Positions 1-6,016 of a stretch of 7,970 bases of DNA are shown in pieces; within the stretch, counting starts at the first letter, position 1, and every line of letters begins with the position of its first letter. The stretch spans positions 1 through 7,970 of the forward strand of contig JAAYYH010000111.1 in the NCBI GenBank assembly GCA_012515495.1, read 5' to 3'. A program made the position numbers and the translations under genes. The stretch comes from Coriobacteriaceae bacterium (lineage in GTDB: Bacteria > Actinomycetota > Coriobacteriia > Coriobacteriales > UBA8131). The notes under the pieces are model-generated. The model was not told the DNA's origin, searched no databases, and saw nothing but the letters and a program-made list of their open reading frames with translations.

Positions 1-1718
1 ACTACAGCGGAGCAGTATTCCTTTGGGGAACCAATCCGGCAGATTCTGATAATTCGCTGTTCTGGCGCACCTTGCTGAAGCTGAACCGCGACAACACCAC
101 TCTGGTCGTCATCGATCCACGCCGCACACGAACCGCGCAGATAGCGACACTACATCTCGCGCCTAAGCCAGGCACCGACTGTACGTTGGCTTTATCAATC
201 ATCCATTGCATCATCGCGGAAGATCGCGTTGACCACGCGTTCATCGATCGTTGGTGTCATGGATATGACGAATTGGTTGAGCACGTCAGATCCTACACTC
301 CTGAATACGCGCAATCCGTCACCGGCTGTCCGGTTTCAGACATAGTCCAAGCTGCGCGGATCTTCAGCGAGCCAACACCAACCGCATTGCTGTCCGGTCG
401 GGGCATCGACCAGCTCGGTGTCAACACGGCTCCAACGCATCGGGCACTGTCCATCCTGCGTGCGATTACCGGTGATGTCGATAGACCTGGAGCTTGTACT
501 ATCATGGAGATGAGCGATTTCATCCCAGAGATCGATCTGGAGATGAGTGATAGTTTGACTCCAGAGCAGCGTGCAACCCAGTTGAACATCGGTCACTCTG
601 CTCTGCAGAGTTATCCTGGTTATACAGGAGCACGTCAGCTGACAGAGCGTTTTGGCAAGAAGCTGCCAATGCGTTATCTGACTTCAGCTCACCCCAACCT
701 TGTCTGGAAAGCGATGATCTCAAGCGAGCCCTATCCAATCAGGGCTTTGATCTGTATGGCCGCCAATCCTTTGGTTACCTACGCTGACACACATCTGGTA
801 CACCAGGCATTGCACTCGTTGGACTTGCTGGTCGTCTTGGAGTATTACCTCACACCAACGGCGCAATTGGCAGATTATGTCCTGCCCTCCGCAGGGGCTT
901 TCGAGCGGCCGTTGTTGCAGGCGCATGGTGGGGTAGCGAACTTCTGCTATGGTGGGGCGGCTGCCGTTGAGCCGTATCATGAGCGTCGAGCAGACTATGA
1001 TTTCTTCCGCGATCTTGGCCTGCGATTTGGTCAGCAGCAACAATGGCCTGACGAGACCCTGCAAAGGGCGATGGAGCGCGTATTGGAGCCAGCTGGAATC
1101 AGCTGGGAGCAATGGGGGGAGCAAGGGATCTATTACGACACCCCTGCGTATTATAAACAGGAACGCTTGGATGACAGCGGTTGTGCACAGGGTTTTTCCA
1201 CGACTACGGGAAAAATCGAGTTAGCAAACGAGTACTTGGCCCAGCTTGGCAGCACACGGCTACCAGAACCGGTCTCGCTGGATGAGCATCAGGACTACCC
1301 CTTCACGATGATCACTGGTGCGCGCATCCAGCCTTATTGGGCATCCTCATATTTCAACAATCAGCGTTTTCGCCAAATGCATCCCGAACCAACCGCTCAG
1401 ATGAGTGCCACTACTCTGAAGGCAGCTGGACTACAAGCGGGTCAGTGGTTGGAGGTCTGTACCGCGCGGGGGAAGGCTCGCTTTTTAGCTGAGCAGGCAG
1501 AGATTATCGATGGAATCGTCAGCGTGGAGTATGGTTGGTGGTATCCTGAAGAGGAGCAAGGGGAACCTCATCTCAGCGGCGTCTGGTGCTCTAATGTCAA
1601 TCTTTTGACCAGCGGGGATGTCGAGACTTCTGAGCCCCTGCTGGGCTCATGGACGTACAACGGCATACCCTGTACCTTGCGGCCACTCGAGGACGAGAGT
1701 GGCCGGTCGCCAAACTAA
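1..1718 (+). CDS. Molybdopterin-dependent oxidoreductase (DMSO reductase superfamily), C-terminal part, 5'-truncated by window edge
   Basis: The open frame enters from the left edge (first full codon at 3) and ends with TAA at 1716-1718, giving 571 visible residues. It begins inside the molybdopterin domain: FLWGTNPADSD near the start and VVIDPRRTRTAQIA (about 108-150) are the usual nucleotide/pterin-binding segments. Further on are a GDVDRPGA segment (about 471-495) and TPTAQLADYVLPSAGAFER (about 850-906), the hallmark of this superfamily. The molybdopterin-dinucleotide-binding C-terminal domain runs from about 1294, with GWWYPEEE (about 1534-1557) and SNVNLLT (about 1591-1611). This GWW(Y/F)PE plus SN(V/A)N-LT pattern is, as I recall, typical of the acetylene hydratase/pyrogallol hydroxytransferase/dehydroxylase-like clade; that subfamily call is tentative. 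The N-terminal [4Fe-4S] cysteines, the molybdenum ligand and any Tat signal lie outside the window, so substrate and location cannot be judged. No electron-transfer subunit follows directly; the nearest ferredoxin-like protein is at 4092. Confidence 0.93.
   Translation, partial: YSGAVFLWGTNPADSDNSLFWRTLLKLNRDNTTLVVIDPRRTRTAQIATLHLAPKPGTDCTLALSIIHCIIAEDRVDHAFIDRWCHGYDELVEHVRSYTPEYAQSVTGCPVSDIVQAARIFSEPTPTALLSGRGIDQLGVNTAPTHRALSILRAITGDVDRPGACTIMEMSDFIPEIDLEMSDSLTPEQRATQLNIGHSALQSYPGYTGARQLTERFGKKLPMRYLTSAHPNLVWKAMISSEPYPIRALICMAANPLVTYADTHLVHQALHSLDLLVVLEYYLTPTAQLADYVLPSAGAFERPLLQAHGGVANFCYGGAAAVEPYHERRADYDFFRDLGLRFGQQQQWPDETLQRAMERVLEPAGISWEQWGEQGIYYDTPAYYKQERLDDSGCAQGFSTTTGKIELANEYLAQLGSTRLPEPVSLDEHQDYPFTMITGARIQPYWASSYFNNQRFRQMHPEPTAQMSATTLKAAGLQAGQWLEVCTARGKARFLAEQAEIIDGIVSVEYGWWYPEEEQGEPHLSGVWCSNVNLLTSGDVETSEPLLGSWTYNGIPCTLRPLEDESGRSPN
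1680..1705 (+). other. Perfect hairpin over the 3' end of the molybdoenzyme gene
   Basis: CGGCCACTC (1680-1688) and GAGTGGCCG (1697-1705) form a perfect 9-bp GC-rich stem with an 8-nt loop, inside the last codons of the upstream gene. No T-run follows, so it is not a canonical intrinsic terminator. It could slow polymerase or protect a transcript 3' end. The inverted repeat is directly visible; the role is inference. Confidence 0.45.
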
Positions 1719-1735
1719 TAGACAATCTCACATAG

Positions 1736-1797
1736 TTGCGTCACGCAATGAATCTGTCAATACGATATACTCGGCAGGTAAGAAATCAATTGAAAGG
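1736..1797 (+). promoter_or_regulatory. Possible promoter/operator and ribosome binding site before the DUF2064 gene
   Basis: The 87-bp gap holds an interrupted palindrome, TTGCGT-C-ACGCAA (1736-1748), then TATACT (1766-1771), which resembles a -10 box. The half-site ACGCAA sits exactly 17 bp upstream of it, where a -35 box would be, but it does not resemble TTGACA. The dyad could therefore be an activator or repressor site overlapping a weak -35. GAAAGG at 1792-1797, 8 nt before the ATG at 1806, is a reasonable ribosome binding site. Read-through from the molybdoenzyme gene is equally possible. Confidence 0.35.
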
Positions 1798-1805
1798 TAT
1801 CAGCA

Positions 1806-2690
1806 ATGACCAAGAGAAAGCACGCTCTTCTGCTCTTCAGCAAACCACCTGTTCCCGGATTGGTTAAGACTCGTCTGACCAGAGAGAGAGGCGGTCCATT
1901 CTCTGAAGAGGAAGCAGCCGAGATCTTCAGGCGGTCACTCTTCGATGTAGCAGAGCTCTGCTGCCATGCGCTGTTTGAGCTCGAGCAGGAAAGCATTGCA
2001 ATCCGCGAGCAGGACCCCGAGGCCGATGAGCACAGCTATGGGTTCTTTATCTCAACCACTCCGGCAGAAAACGTTGAGGTGATGCGCAACGCCTTTGAGG
2101 AGATAGGGCAATGGCCGCGCGAATTCACCTATATCGTCGATGAAGGAGCCAATTTCGATGACCATTTCGATAATGCCTTCCAGCAGATATTCGATTTGGG
2201 TTATGACAGTGTGTTAAGCGTTGGTGGCGATATCCCGATGCTGCCGCGCGATCACGTGCTTAACGGCTTCCGCTGGCTACAGTACTTCATTGCCAACAGC
2301 GAAGTCGGTGGTGTCATCCAGGCACCCTGTCAGGAGTGTGGAGTCAGCCTCATCGGTTGGACCCGTGACACTGACATAGACCACCAAGGCGTCTATTACA
2401 ACATGAACGGTCGTCCGGCGCTTGACGCCTACGTCGAGAAGGCCAGTGAGAAAGGCATACCGCTGGCATCGATGACCCCTGTTGCCGATGTCGATGATAT
2501 CCACGATTTCGCTCATGCCACCACGCTCGCTCGTGCTGCCCGCTATAGCCAGAAGACCCAACCTGATCTCTATGTACCCGAGCGTTTCCTGGCTTGGGTG
2601 GATTGGCGTGGTATCAGGGTTGGTACGCCGCCAAACGAGGATAGGGATTCCCGTGAGGGTATCGATAGCGCTACCCCAGAGAAAGTATAG
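1806..2690 (+). CDS. DUF2064/CofC-like GT-A-fold transferase (TIGR04282-type)
   Basis: A 294-residue soluble protein. The N-terminus LLLFSKPPVPGLVKTRL (about residues 8-24) matches the start of DUF2064 proteins, a GT-A/Rossmann-like group related to nucleotidyltransferases such as CofC and MobA and often annotated as glycosyltransferases. The K-P-P-x-P-G-x-x-K-T-R-L motif is the nucleotide-binding loop. SVGGDIPMLP (138-147) supplies the conserved G-x-D-x-P metal/nucleotide motif, and ADVDDIHDF (227-235) matches the family's late D-V-D motif. The acidic insert around residues 55-80 and a polar tail after about 250 make it longer than the roughly 200-230 residues usual for the family. The start has a GAAAGG site 8 nt upstream. 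It ends 7 bp before the radical SAM gene, so the two are very probably co-transcribed. In other genomes TIGR04282 proteins are known next to radical SAM genes, which supports a shared pathway. The donor and acceptor cannot be predicted. Confidence 0.85.
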   Translation: MTKRKHALLLFSKPPVPGLVKTRLTRERGGPFSEEEAAEIFRRSLFDVAELCCHALFELEQESIAIREQDPEADEHSYGFFISTTPAENVEVMRNAFEEIGQWPREFTYIVDEGANFDDHFDNAFQQIFDLGYDSVLSVGGDIPMLPRDHVLNGFRWLQYFIANSEVGGVIQAPCQECGVSLIGWTRDTDIDHQGVYYNMNGRPALDAYVEKASEKGIPLASMTPVADVDDIHDFAHATTLARAARYSQKTQPDLYVPERFLAWVDWRGIRVGTPPNEDRDSREGIDSATPEKV

Positions 2691-2697
2691 AGACGCC

Positions 2698-4095
2698 ATG
2701 ACTGCGATACATGAACCTCTGCATGAAACAAGAGCGCTTTGCCCGGAATGTCTGGCCGTGTTGCCCGCTTCGTTGTACGCAGATTCGCAGAACAAGGTCT
2801 GGATGACTCGTACGTGTCCTGAGCATGGTGAGATCCAGACGATGGTCTGGCCGGATGCCGAGCACTTCCAACATTTCAGATCGTTGACCTTTCCCAAGGT
2901 TGCTCCTGCAGTTGTAACCGAGAACGGTAACCCCTGTCCTACCGGTTGCGGTATCTGTCAGCGCCATCAGCGTAAGCCAACGTTGGTGGAAGTTGAGGTT
3001 ACCCAAAGATGCAACCTGCGCTGCCCGGTCTGCTTCATGAGCGCTGAAAGCGATAATAGTGATGTGCCCATTGAGGAACTACGAGGGTTCTTCGAGGCGG
3101 TTGCGCGTACTGCAGGGATTGAAACTGGCTTGCAGATCACCGGCGGCGAACCGACGGTGCGCTCAGATCTCGGCGATATCATCCGCATGGGTCGCGACAT
3201 GGGGTTTTGGGGCATCGAGGTCAATACCAACGGAGTGGTGATATCAAGAGACCTGGAGTACCTTCAGCAACTGGTGGCCTCAGGACTTACCGGTATCTAT
3301 CTTCAGTTCGATGGTGTGACCGCAGAGCCCTATCTGCAGATTCGTGGGGCTGATCTACTGGAGACAAAGCTTCAGGCGGTGGAGAACTGCCGTGCTGCGG
3401 GCGTACAGGTAGTGCTTGCGATGACCATCGTCAGCGGTATCAACAGCGATCAGATCGGTGCGGTAATCGAGTACGCATTGGATAATTCGGATGTGGTTGC
3501 TGGTGTTGCGTTACAGCCTGCCTTCACATCGGGACGATTCGATACAAAGCGTATCGTTCCGTTGACAATGGGCGATGTTATCTTCATGCTCGAAGGACAG
3601 ACGGATGGCTTGTTGAAGGCTGATGACTTCTGGCCTTTGGGTTGCAGCAACCCACTGTGTAGTTCCGGGACATTCATGGTCGAAGCCGCCGCCTTGAAGG
3701 CAAGCGGTAGCAACACTCCGGGCGTCCAAAGGTTCATACCCGTCACTCGTGATCTGAACCGCGATGAGTACATGGATCTTTATAATCCCGACTCGCCACA
3801 AGGCTCAGTGTTCCTGGATATCCTTGCACAGAAGGGCATTGCCACTGCTCGAGGCCTGTCTGTGATAATCATGAACTATATGGATGCCTATACTATGGAT
3901 CTTGAACGTCTGGAAGAGTGTTCGATGTTCGTTACCATGGCCGACGGCCGTCTGATTCCCTTCTGTTCCTATCAATTGACAGATTGTATTGGGAAACGAG
4001 TCTATCCACCTTGGGGGTGTAAGCCCGAGGAGCTGTCCTGGGGTGACGCTGCCATGCAACGGGAGCAGACCAAAGAAACAGGGGATGTTCGATGA
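2698..4095 (+). CDS. Radical SAM enzyme of the MJ0619/Tes (tetraether synthase-like) type
   Basis: A 465-residue protein, starting at ATG 2698, 7 bp after the previous stop; the frame is open further upstream, but only this start puts the first CPEC motif near the N-terminus. Domains in order: a rubredoxin-like metal site, CPEC (15-18) with CPEHG (40-44); a CX3CX2C auxiliary motif, C80-C84-C87, followed by H90; and the radical SAM motif CNLRCPVC (C105, C109, C112). The SAM-binding TGGEP is at 148-152, and LQFDGV (202-207) is typical of this subgroup. The later cysteines C316, C321, C408, C423, C430 and C441 include the GCSNPLC and PFCSYQ motifs that likely bind a further cluster. The architecture matches the family holding archaeal Tes and the pterin-methylating MJ0619 protein. 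Those enzymes alkylate unactivated carbons and need several reductive steps. The downstream ferredoxin gene overlaps it (ATGA), suggesting a dedicated electron donor. The substrate (lipid, pterin or other) is unknown. It may belong to a distinct bacterial branch such as the TrsS-like proteins. Confidence 0.9.
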   Translation: MTAIHEPLHETRALCPECLAVLPASLYADSQNKVWMTRTCPEHGEIQTMVWPDAEHFQHFRSLTFPKVAPAVVTENGNPCPTGCGICQRHQRKPTLVEVEVTQRCNLRCPVCFMSAESDNSDVPIEELRGFFEAVARTAGIETGLQITGGEPTVRSDLGDIIRMGRDMGFWGIEVNTNGVVISRDLEYLQQLVASGLTGIYLQFDGVTAEPYLQIRGADLLETKLQAVENCRAAGVQVVLAMTIVSGINSDQIGAVIEYALDNSDVVAGVALQPAFTSGRFDTKRIVPLTMGDVIFMLEGQTDGLLKADDFWPLGCSNPLCSSGTFMVEAAALKASGSNTPGVQRFIPVTRDLNRDEYMDLYNPDSPQGSVFLDILAQKGIATARGLSVIIMNYMDAYTMDLERLEECSMFVTMADGRLIPFCSYQLTDCIGKRVYPPWGCKPEELSWGDAAMQREQTKETGDVR

Positions 4096-5102
4096 CCGTG
4101 ATAGACCAAAGTGCCGCAACAGCTGCAAACACTCCCAGCGCTGTTCGCTATGATGTGGCCATCGACCTTGAGAGCTGCACTGGTTGTGGTCTCTGCGAGG
4201 CGTTTTGTCCCGTTGATGTCTTCGAGATGCAAAGCGGGCTTCCTGTCGCGGTACAGCCAGACCTGTGTTGGGGATGTGAAACCTGCGCGGGACAGTGTCC
4301 AACTACCTCCATTCGGGTTAACTGCCGTGAGGGAGCTGAGCCATTCGTCGATCGACCCAAGGCCAATCCGTTACCCGCAGAGAAGGTCGGTCTATATCGC
4401 GAGTGGTCACGAACTCTCAAAGAGGTTCTTGGATTACGCTGGAGCCCTGTTGCCATCAGCTTGATCCCGGCAGGGGACCCCTTACCCGATGTCCCTGTCC
4501 CCGAGGAACGGCTGCGCTACTGCCAGAGCCTGATGGCAGCTCGTCGTGGTCGTAGTATCATGATGCCCGCTAATCGGCATGCCTGTCCTGACGGAACGGC
4601 GATACTGGGCTTGACCGAGCTTCCCGCCAAGCTCGCTTCGGGTGAGTTGTATATCCTCTTCCATAAGCTACATGACATTGAAGCCGCCCAACGGATGGTT
4701 CTCGAGCGGCCTTGCCTCGAGCCACGCACCATTGACGCAACAGTGGTGACGCCGCTGGAGAACGCTGCCACAGAGCCGCAGGTGATAGCAGTGGTTGCAC
4801 AACCGGAGCAGGCGATGTGGCTATTGATGAGTTCTTCGTACTACAGCGGACACCGCCACGAGCTGAATGCCAGTGGTTACAACGCGCAGTGTGTCGAAAC
4901 CACTCTGTTACCTTATACAACGGGTAAACTCAATGTCTCATTTGGCTGTTATGGCTGTCGGGCGTCCAGCGATATCAGTGACGATATGATGTTCATCGGG
5001 ATTCCAGTGGATCAGATGCCAACGGTCATCTCAGGTTTGCGAGAACTGGGATCGCGCGCGATACCACAGTCGCGCAACAAGATCTATCTTCCGCCGATGT
5101 GA
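4092..5102 (+). CDS. Ferredoxin (2x[4Fe-4S])-DUF169 fusion protein
   Basis: A 336-residue soluble protein. The N-terminal 75 residues are a bacterial-type ferredoxin: C29-x2-C32-x2-C35-x3-C39-P and C59-x2-C62-x2-C65-x3-C69-P, enough for two [4Fe-4S] clusters. A linker (80-100) leads to a DUF169 domain (about 105-336) with the expected C144, C165 (RHACPDG), C267, and the FGCYGC motif (C286, C289) near the end. DUF169 proteins are uncharacterised but recur in anaerobes with Fe-S and C1/radical enzymes. The start codon overlaps the stop of the radical SAM gene in an ATGA junction. AGGGG at 4080-4084, 7 nt upstream, is a good ribosome binding site, so translational coupling and a roughly matched dose are likely. 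The simplest reading is an electron-transfer partner for the radical SAM enzyme, with the DUF169 part sensing or binding a substrate or metal; that is inference. Confidence 0.9.
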   Translation: MTVIDQSAATAANTPSAVRYDVAIDLESCTGCGLCEAFCPVDVFEMQSGLPVAVQPDLCWGCETCAGQCPTTSIRVNCREGAEPFVDRPKANPLPAEKVGLYREWSRTLKEVLGLRWSPVAISLIPAGDPLPDVPVPEERLRYCQSLMAARRGRSIMMPANRHACPDGTAILGLTELPAKLASGELYILFHKLHDIEAAQRMVLERPCLEPRTIDATVVTPLENAATEPQVIAVVAQPEQAMWLLMSSSYYSGHRHELNASGYNAQCVETTLLPYTTGKLNVSFGCYGCRASSDISDDMMFIGIPVDQMPTVISGLRELGSRAIPQSRNKIYLPPM

Positions 5103-5117
5103 AAGCGTTCGCAGATT

Positions 5118-5660
5118 ATGTCAGTAGATTCGCAACAATTACAGCAGCCAACGGCAATTCAGCCACAGGGGTCAGAACCTGAAGAGCTCCAGTCCGAGGT
5201 TCTGTTCAATATCCGACCTGCCAGAGGTTCTGATTTTCCCATCATCCAGTTGATGTGCGAACAGGCTGGGATGCCCTTTTCTGAGGACTTCCAGTTTGGG
5301 ACCGTTGCCGTCAATAGTGATGATCAACCAGTAGGCTTCATCAGGATCTTGGAAGTCACGCAAGATGTGAACCCTCAAGGTATGGGAGCCTATGTCTACC
5401 CAGTAGTAGTCTTCGAGAATTGGCGACACCATGGTGTCGCGCGAGCGTTGGTGGACTACGAGCTCCAGCGTTACAAGGCACTGAAACTCGTGGCTTGCTC
5501 TCCCTCACGTGGATTCTATCACCGAGCAGGTTTTGTGACGGAAGCGTGGGACAACATCGCCGCGATAATCGCACGAGATTGCGAGTTATGCGCGGACCGC
5601 TCTTGCTGTGAGCCGCAACCTTTCAGGAAGGTTCTGACAAAAGAAAGCGAGCTCTCTTAG
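5118..5660 (+). CDS. GNAT-family N-acetyltransferase with cysteine-rich C-terminal tail
   Basis: A 180-residue protein starting 15 bp after the DUF169 stop and presumably in the same transcript. Residues 1-28 are a Gln/Glu-rich, probably disordered leader. The GNAT fold starts at FNIRPARGSDFPII (30-43). The acetyl-CoA-binding motif A is VYPVVVFENWRHHGVARALV (about 93-112), in which RHHGVA stands for the usual (Q/R)xxGx(G/A) loop. FYHRAGF (133-139) is the typical late GNAT motif. After the fold comes an unusual tail with C155-x2-C158 and C163-C164, then PQPFRKV, which could bind zinc or an Fe-S cluster. The ribosome binding site is weak (GAAAGC about 10 nt upstream), consistent with coupling to the preceding gene. 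The acceptor may be a product of the neighbouring transferase/radical SAM pathway, but nothing in the sequence fixes it. Confidence 0.85.
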   Translation: MSVDSQQLQQPTAIQPQGSEPEELQSEVLFNIRPARGSDFPIIQLMCEQAGMPFSEDFQFGTVAVNSDDQPVGFIRILEVTQDVNPQGMGAYVYPVVVFENWRHHGVARALVDYELQRYKALKLVACSPSRGFYHRAGFVTEAWDNIAAIIARDCELCADRSCCEPQPFRKVLTKESELS

Positions 5661-5791
5661 CGTTGAAGATAAAAGTATGAGAAGCGGTGCTGCCCTGGGG
5701 TCTGACGTTCACCGGCCACTACGTCTTTTCATGGTTATTCGGCTTATGCAAGGTATCTATCTCTACTGATCTGCGCTACCATGATATATGG

Positions 5792-5809
5792 CGTCATCAA
5801 CTGATGACG
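5792..5809. repeat. Perfect inverted repeat (possible operator)
   Basis: CGTCATCA at 5792-5799 and its exact complement TGATGACG at 5802-5809 are separated by AC. An 8-bp perfect dyad with a 2-bp centre looks more like a DNA-binding site for a dimeric regulator than an RNA hairpin, though a 7-bp stem with a 4-nt loop is also possible. It lies 1 bp after a possible extended -10 (5782-5790), so a regulator bound here would cover the transcription start. Confidence 0.5.
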
Positions 5810-5817
5810 TGTCTGTG

Positions 5818-5911
5818 CCCATCGGGAGCTGTATCTGCGGCTGAGAGGCGATTCGTTCGCGACCGAGAAGAGTGCTCCGATAATGCGGGGCAGCCAAGCG
5901 GGTGTCCGCTT
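5818..5911 (+). promoter_or_regulatory. Diverged TPP (thiamine pyrophosphate) riboswitch-like aptamer, incomplete match
   Basis: Two signatures of the THI element occur in the right order. First is a P2/P3 arm: UCGG 5822-5825 pairs with CCGA 5863-5866, enclosing AGCUG 5827-5831 with CGGCU 5838-5842, directly continuing into CUGAGA (5841-5846), then an extra small stem GCGA/UCGC (5848-5851/5857-5860). Second is a P5-like hairpin, GCUCCG 5874-5879 with CGGGGC 5886-5891, capped by the loop AUAAUG (5880-5885), which is the usual TPP loop. A third hairpin, AAGCGG-GUGU-CCGCUU (5896-5911), follows. The position upstream of thiT-thiN is exactly where such a switch is expected. Against it, the conserved P4 strand and the UGAU junction before P5 are not recognisable, so this is either a diverged switch or a resemblance. 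Confidence 0.42.
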
Positions 5912-5956
5912 ATCTCGAAAGCTGTGTTCAGTTTCCACTCGATAATGGCCTATGTC

Positions 5957-5988
5957 AGCACAAGGACGAAGACGTCCTTCCTAGTGCT
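5957..5988 (+). promoter_or_regulatory. Leader hairpin near the thiT ribosome binding site (possible expression platform)
   Basis: AGCAC-AAGGACG (5957-5968) pairs with CGTCCTT (5973-5979) and, after a CCTA bulge, GTGCT (5984-5988), giving 7 + 5 bp around an AAGA loop. CTTCCT (5977-5982), partly in its 3' arm, is also complementary to AGGAAG (6004-6009) of the thiT ribosome binding site. Two exclusive folds, one freeing and one masking the site, are therefore possible. The absence of a U-run argues for translational rather than transcriptional control. Confidence 0.4.
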
Positions 5989-6016
5989 TGCCGGGCTCCA
6001 GAGAGGAAGAGGAACG

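Larger units (their letters stand above)
5661..6016 (+). other. 356-bp non-coding leader region upstream of thiT
   Basis: No convincing protein gene lies here: the open frame that continues upstream of thiT in the same phase has no ThiT-like sequence before 6017. The stretch contains, in order: a weak hairpin GACGT/ACGTC (5704-5708/5721-5725) followed by TTTT, a poor terminator candidate for the upstream operon; a possible extended -10 TGATATATG (5782-5790); an 18-bp dyad (5792-5809); a TPP-aptamer-like segment (5818-5911); and a hairpin (5957-5988) close to the thiT ribosome binding site. The length and density of structure suggest an independently transcribed, regulated operon start. Confidence 0.6.

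Noticed and set aside
2482..2697. Upstream extension of the radical SAM frame overlapping the DUF2064 gene
   Set aside because: The overlap would be 209 bp with a well-supported gene; conserved sequence begins only after ATG 2698.
5704..5729. Intrinsic terminator after the GNAT gene
   Set aside because: Only a 5-bp stem with a 12-nt loop and four Ts; too weak to annotate as a terminator, though mentioned within the leader region.
5818..5911. Cobalamin, FMN or T-box leader
   Set aside because: No B12 box, no RFN core such as the GGGUGAAAUUCCC region, and no T-box AGGGUGG sequence; the thiamine element is the only family with partial signature matches.
5885..5960. tRNA-like start (GCGGGGCAGCCAAGCGGG resembles the acceptor and D arm of some tRNAs)
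   Set aside because: No matching 3' acceptor strand, no T-arm with GTTCRA in register and no anticodon stem; the bases are better used in the AAGCGG/CCGCTT hairpin.
5687..6016. In-frame N-terminal extension of thiT by 110 codons
   Set aside because: Its translation has no family resemblance, ThiT proteins start at the residues encoded from 6017, a good ribosome binding site precedes 6017, and the stretch is full of RNA-like hairpins.
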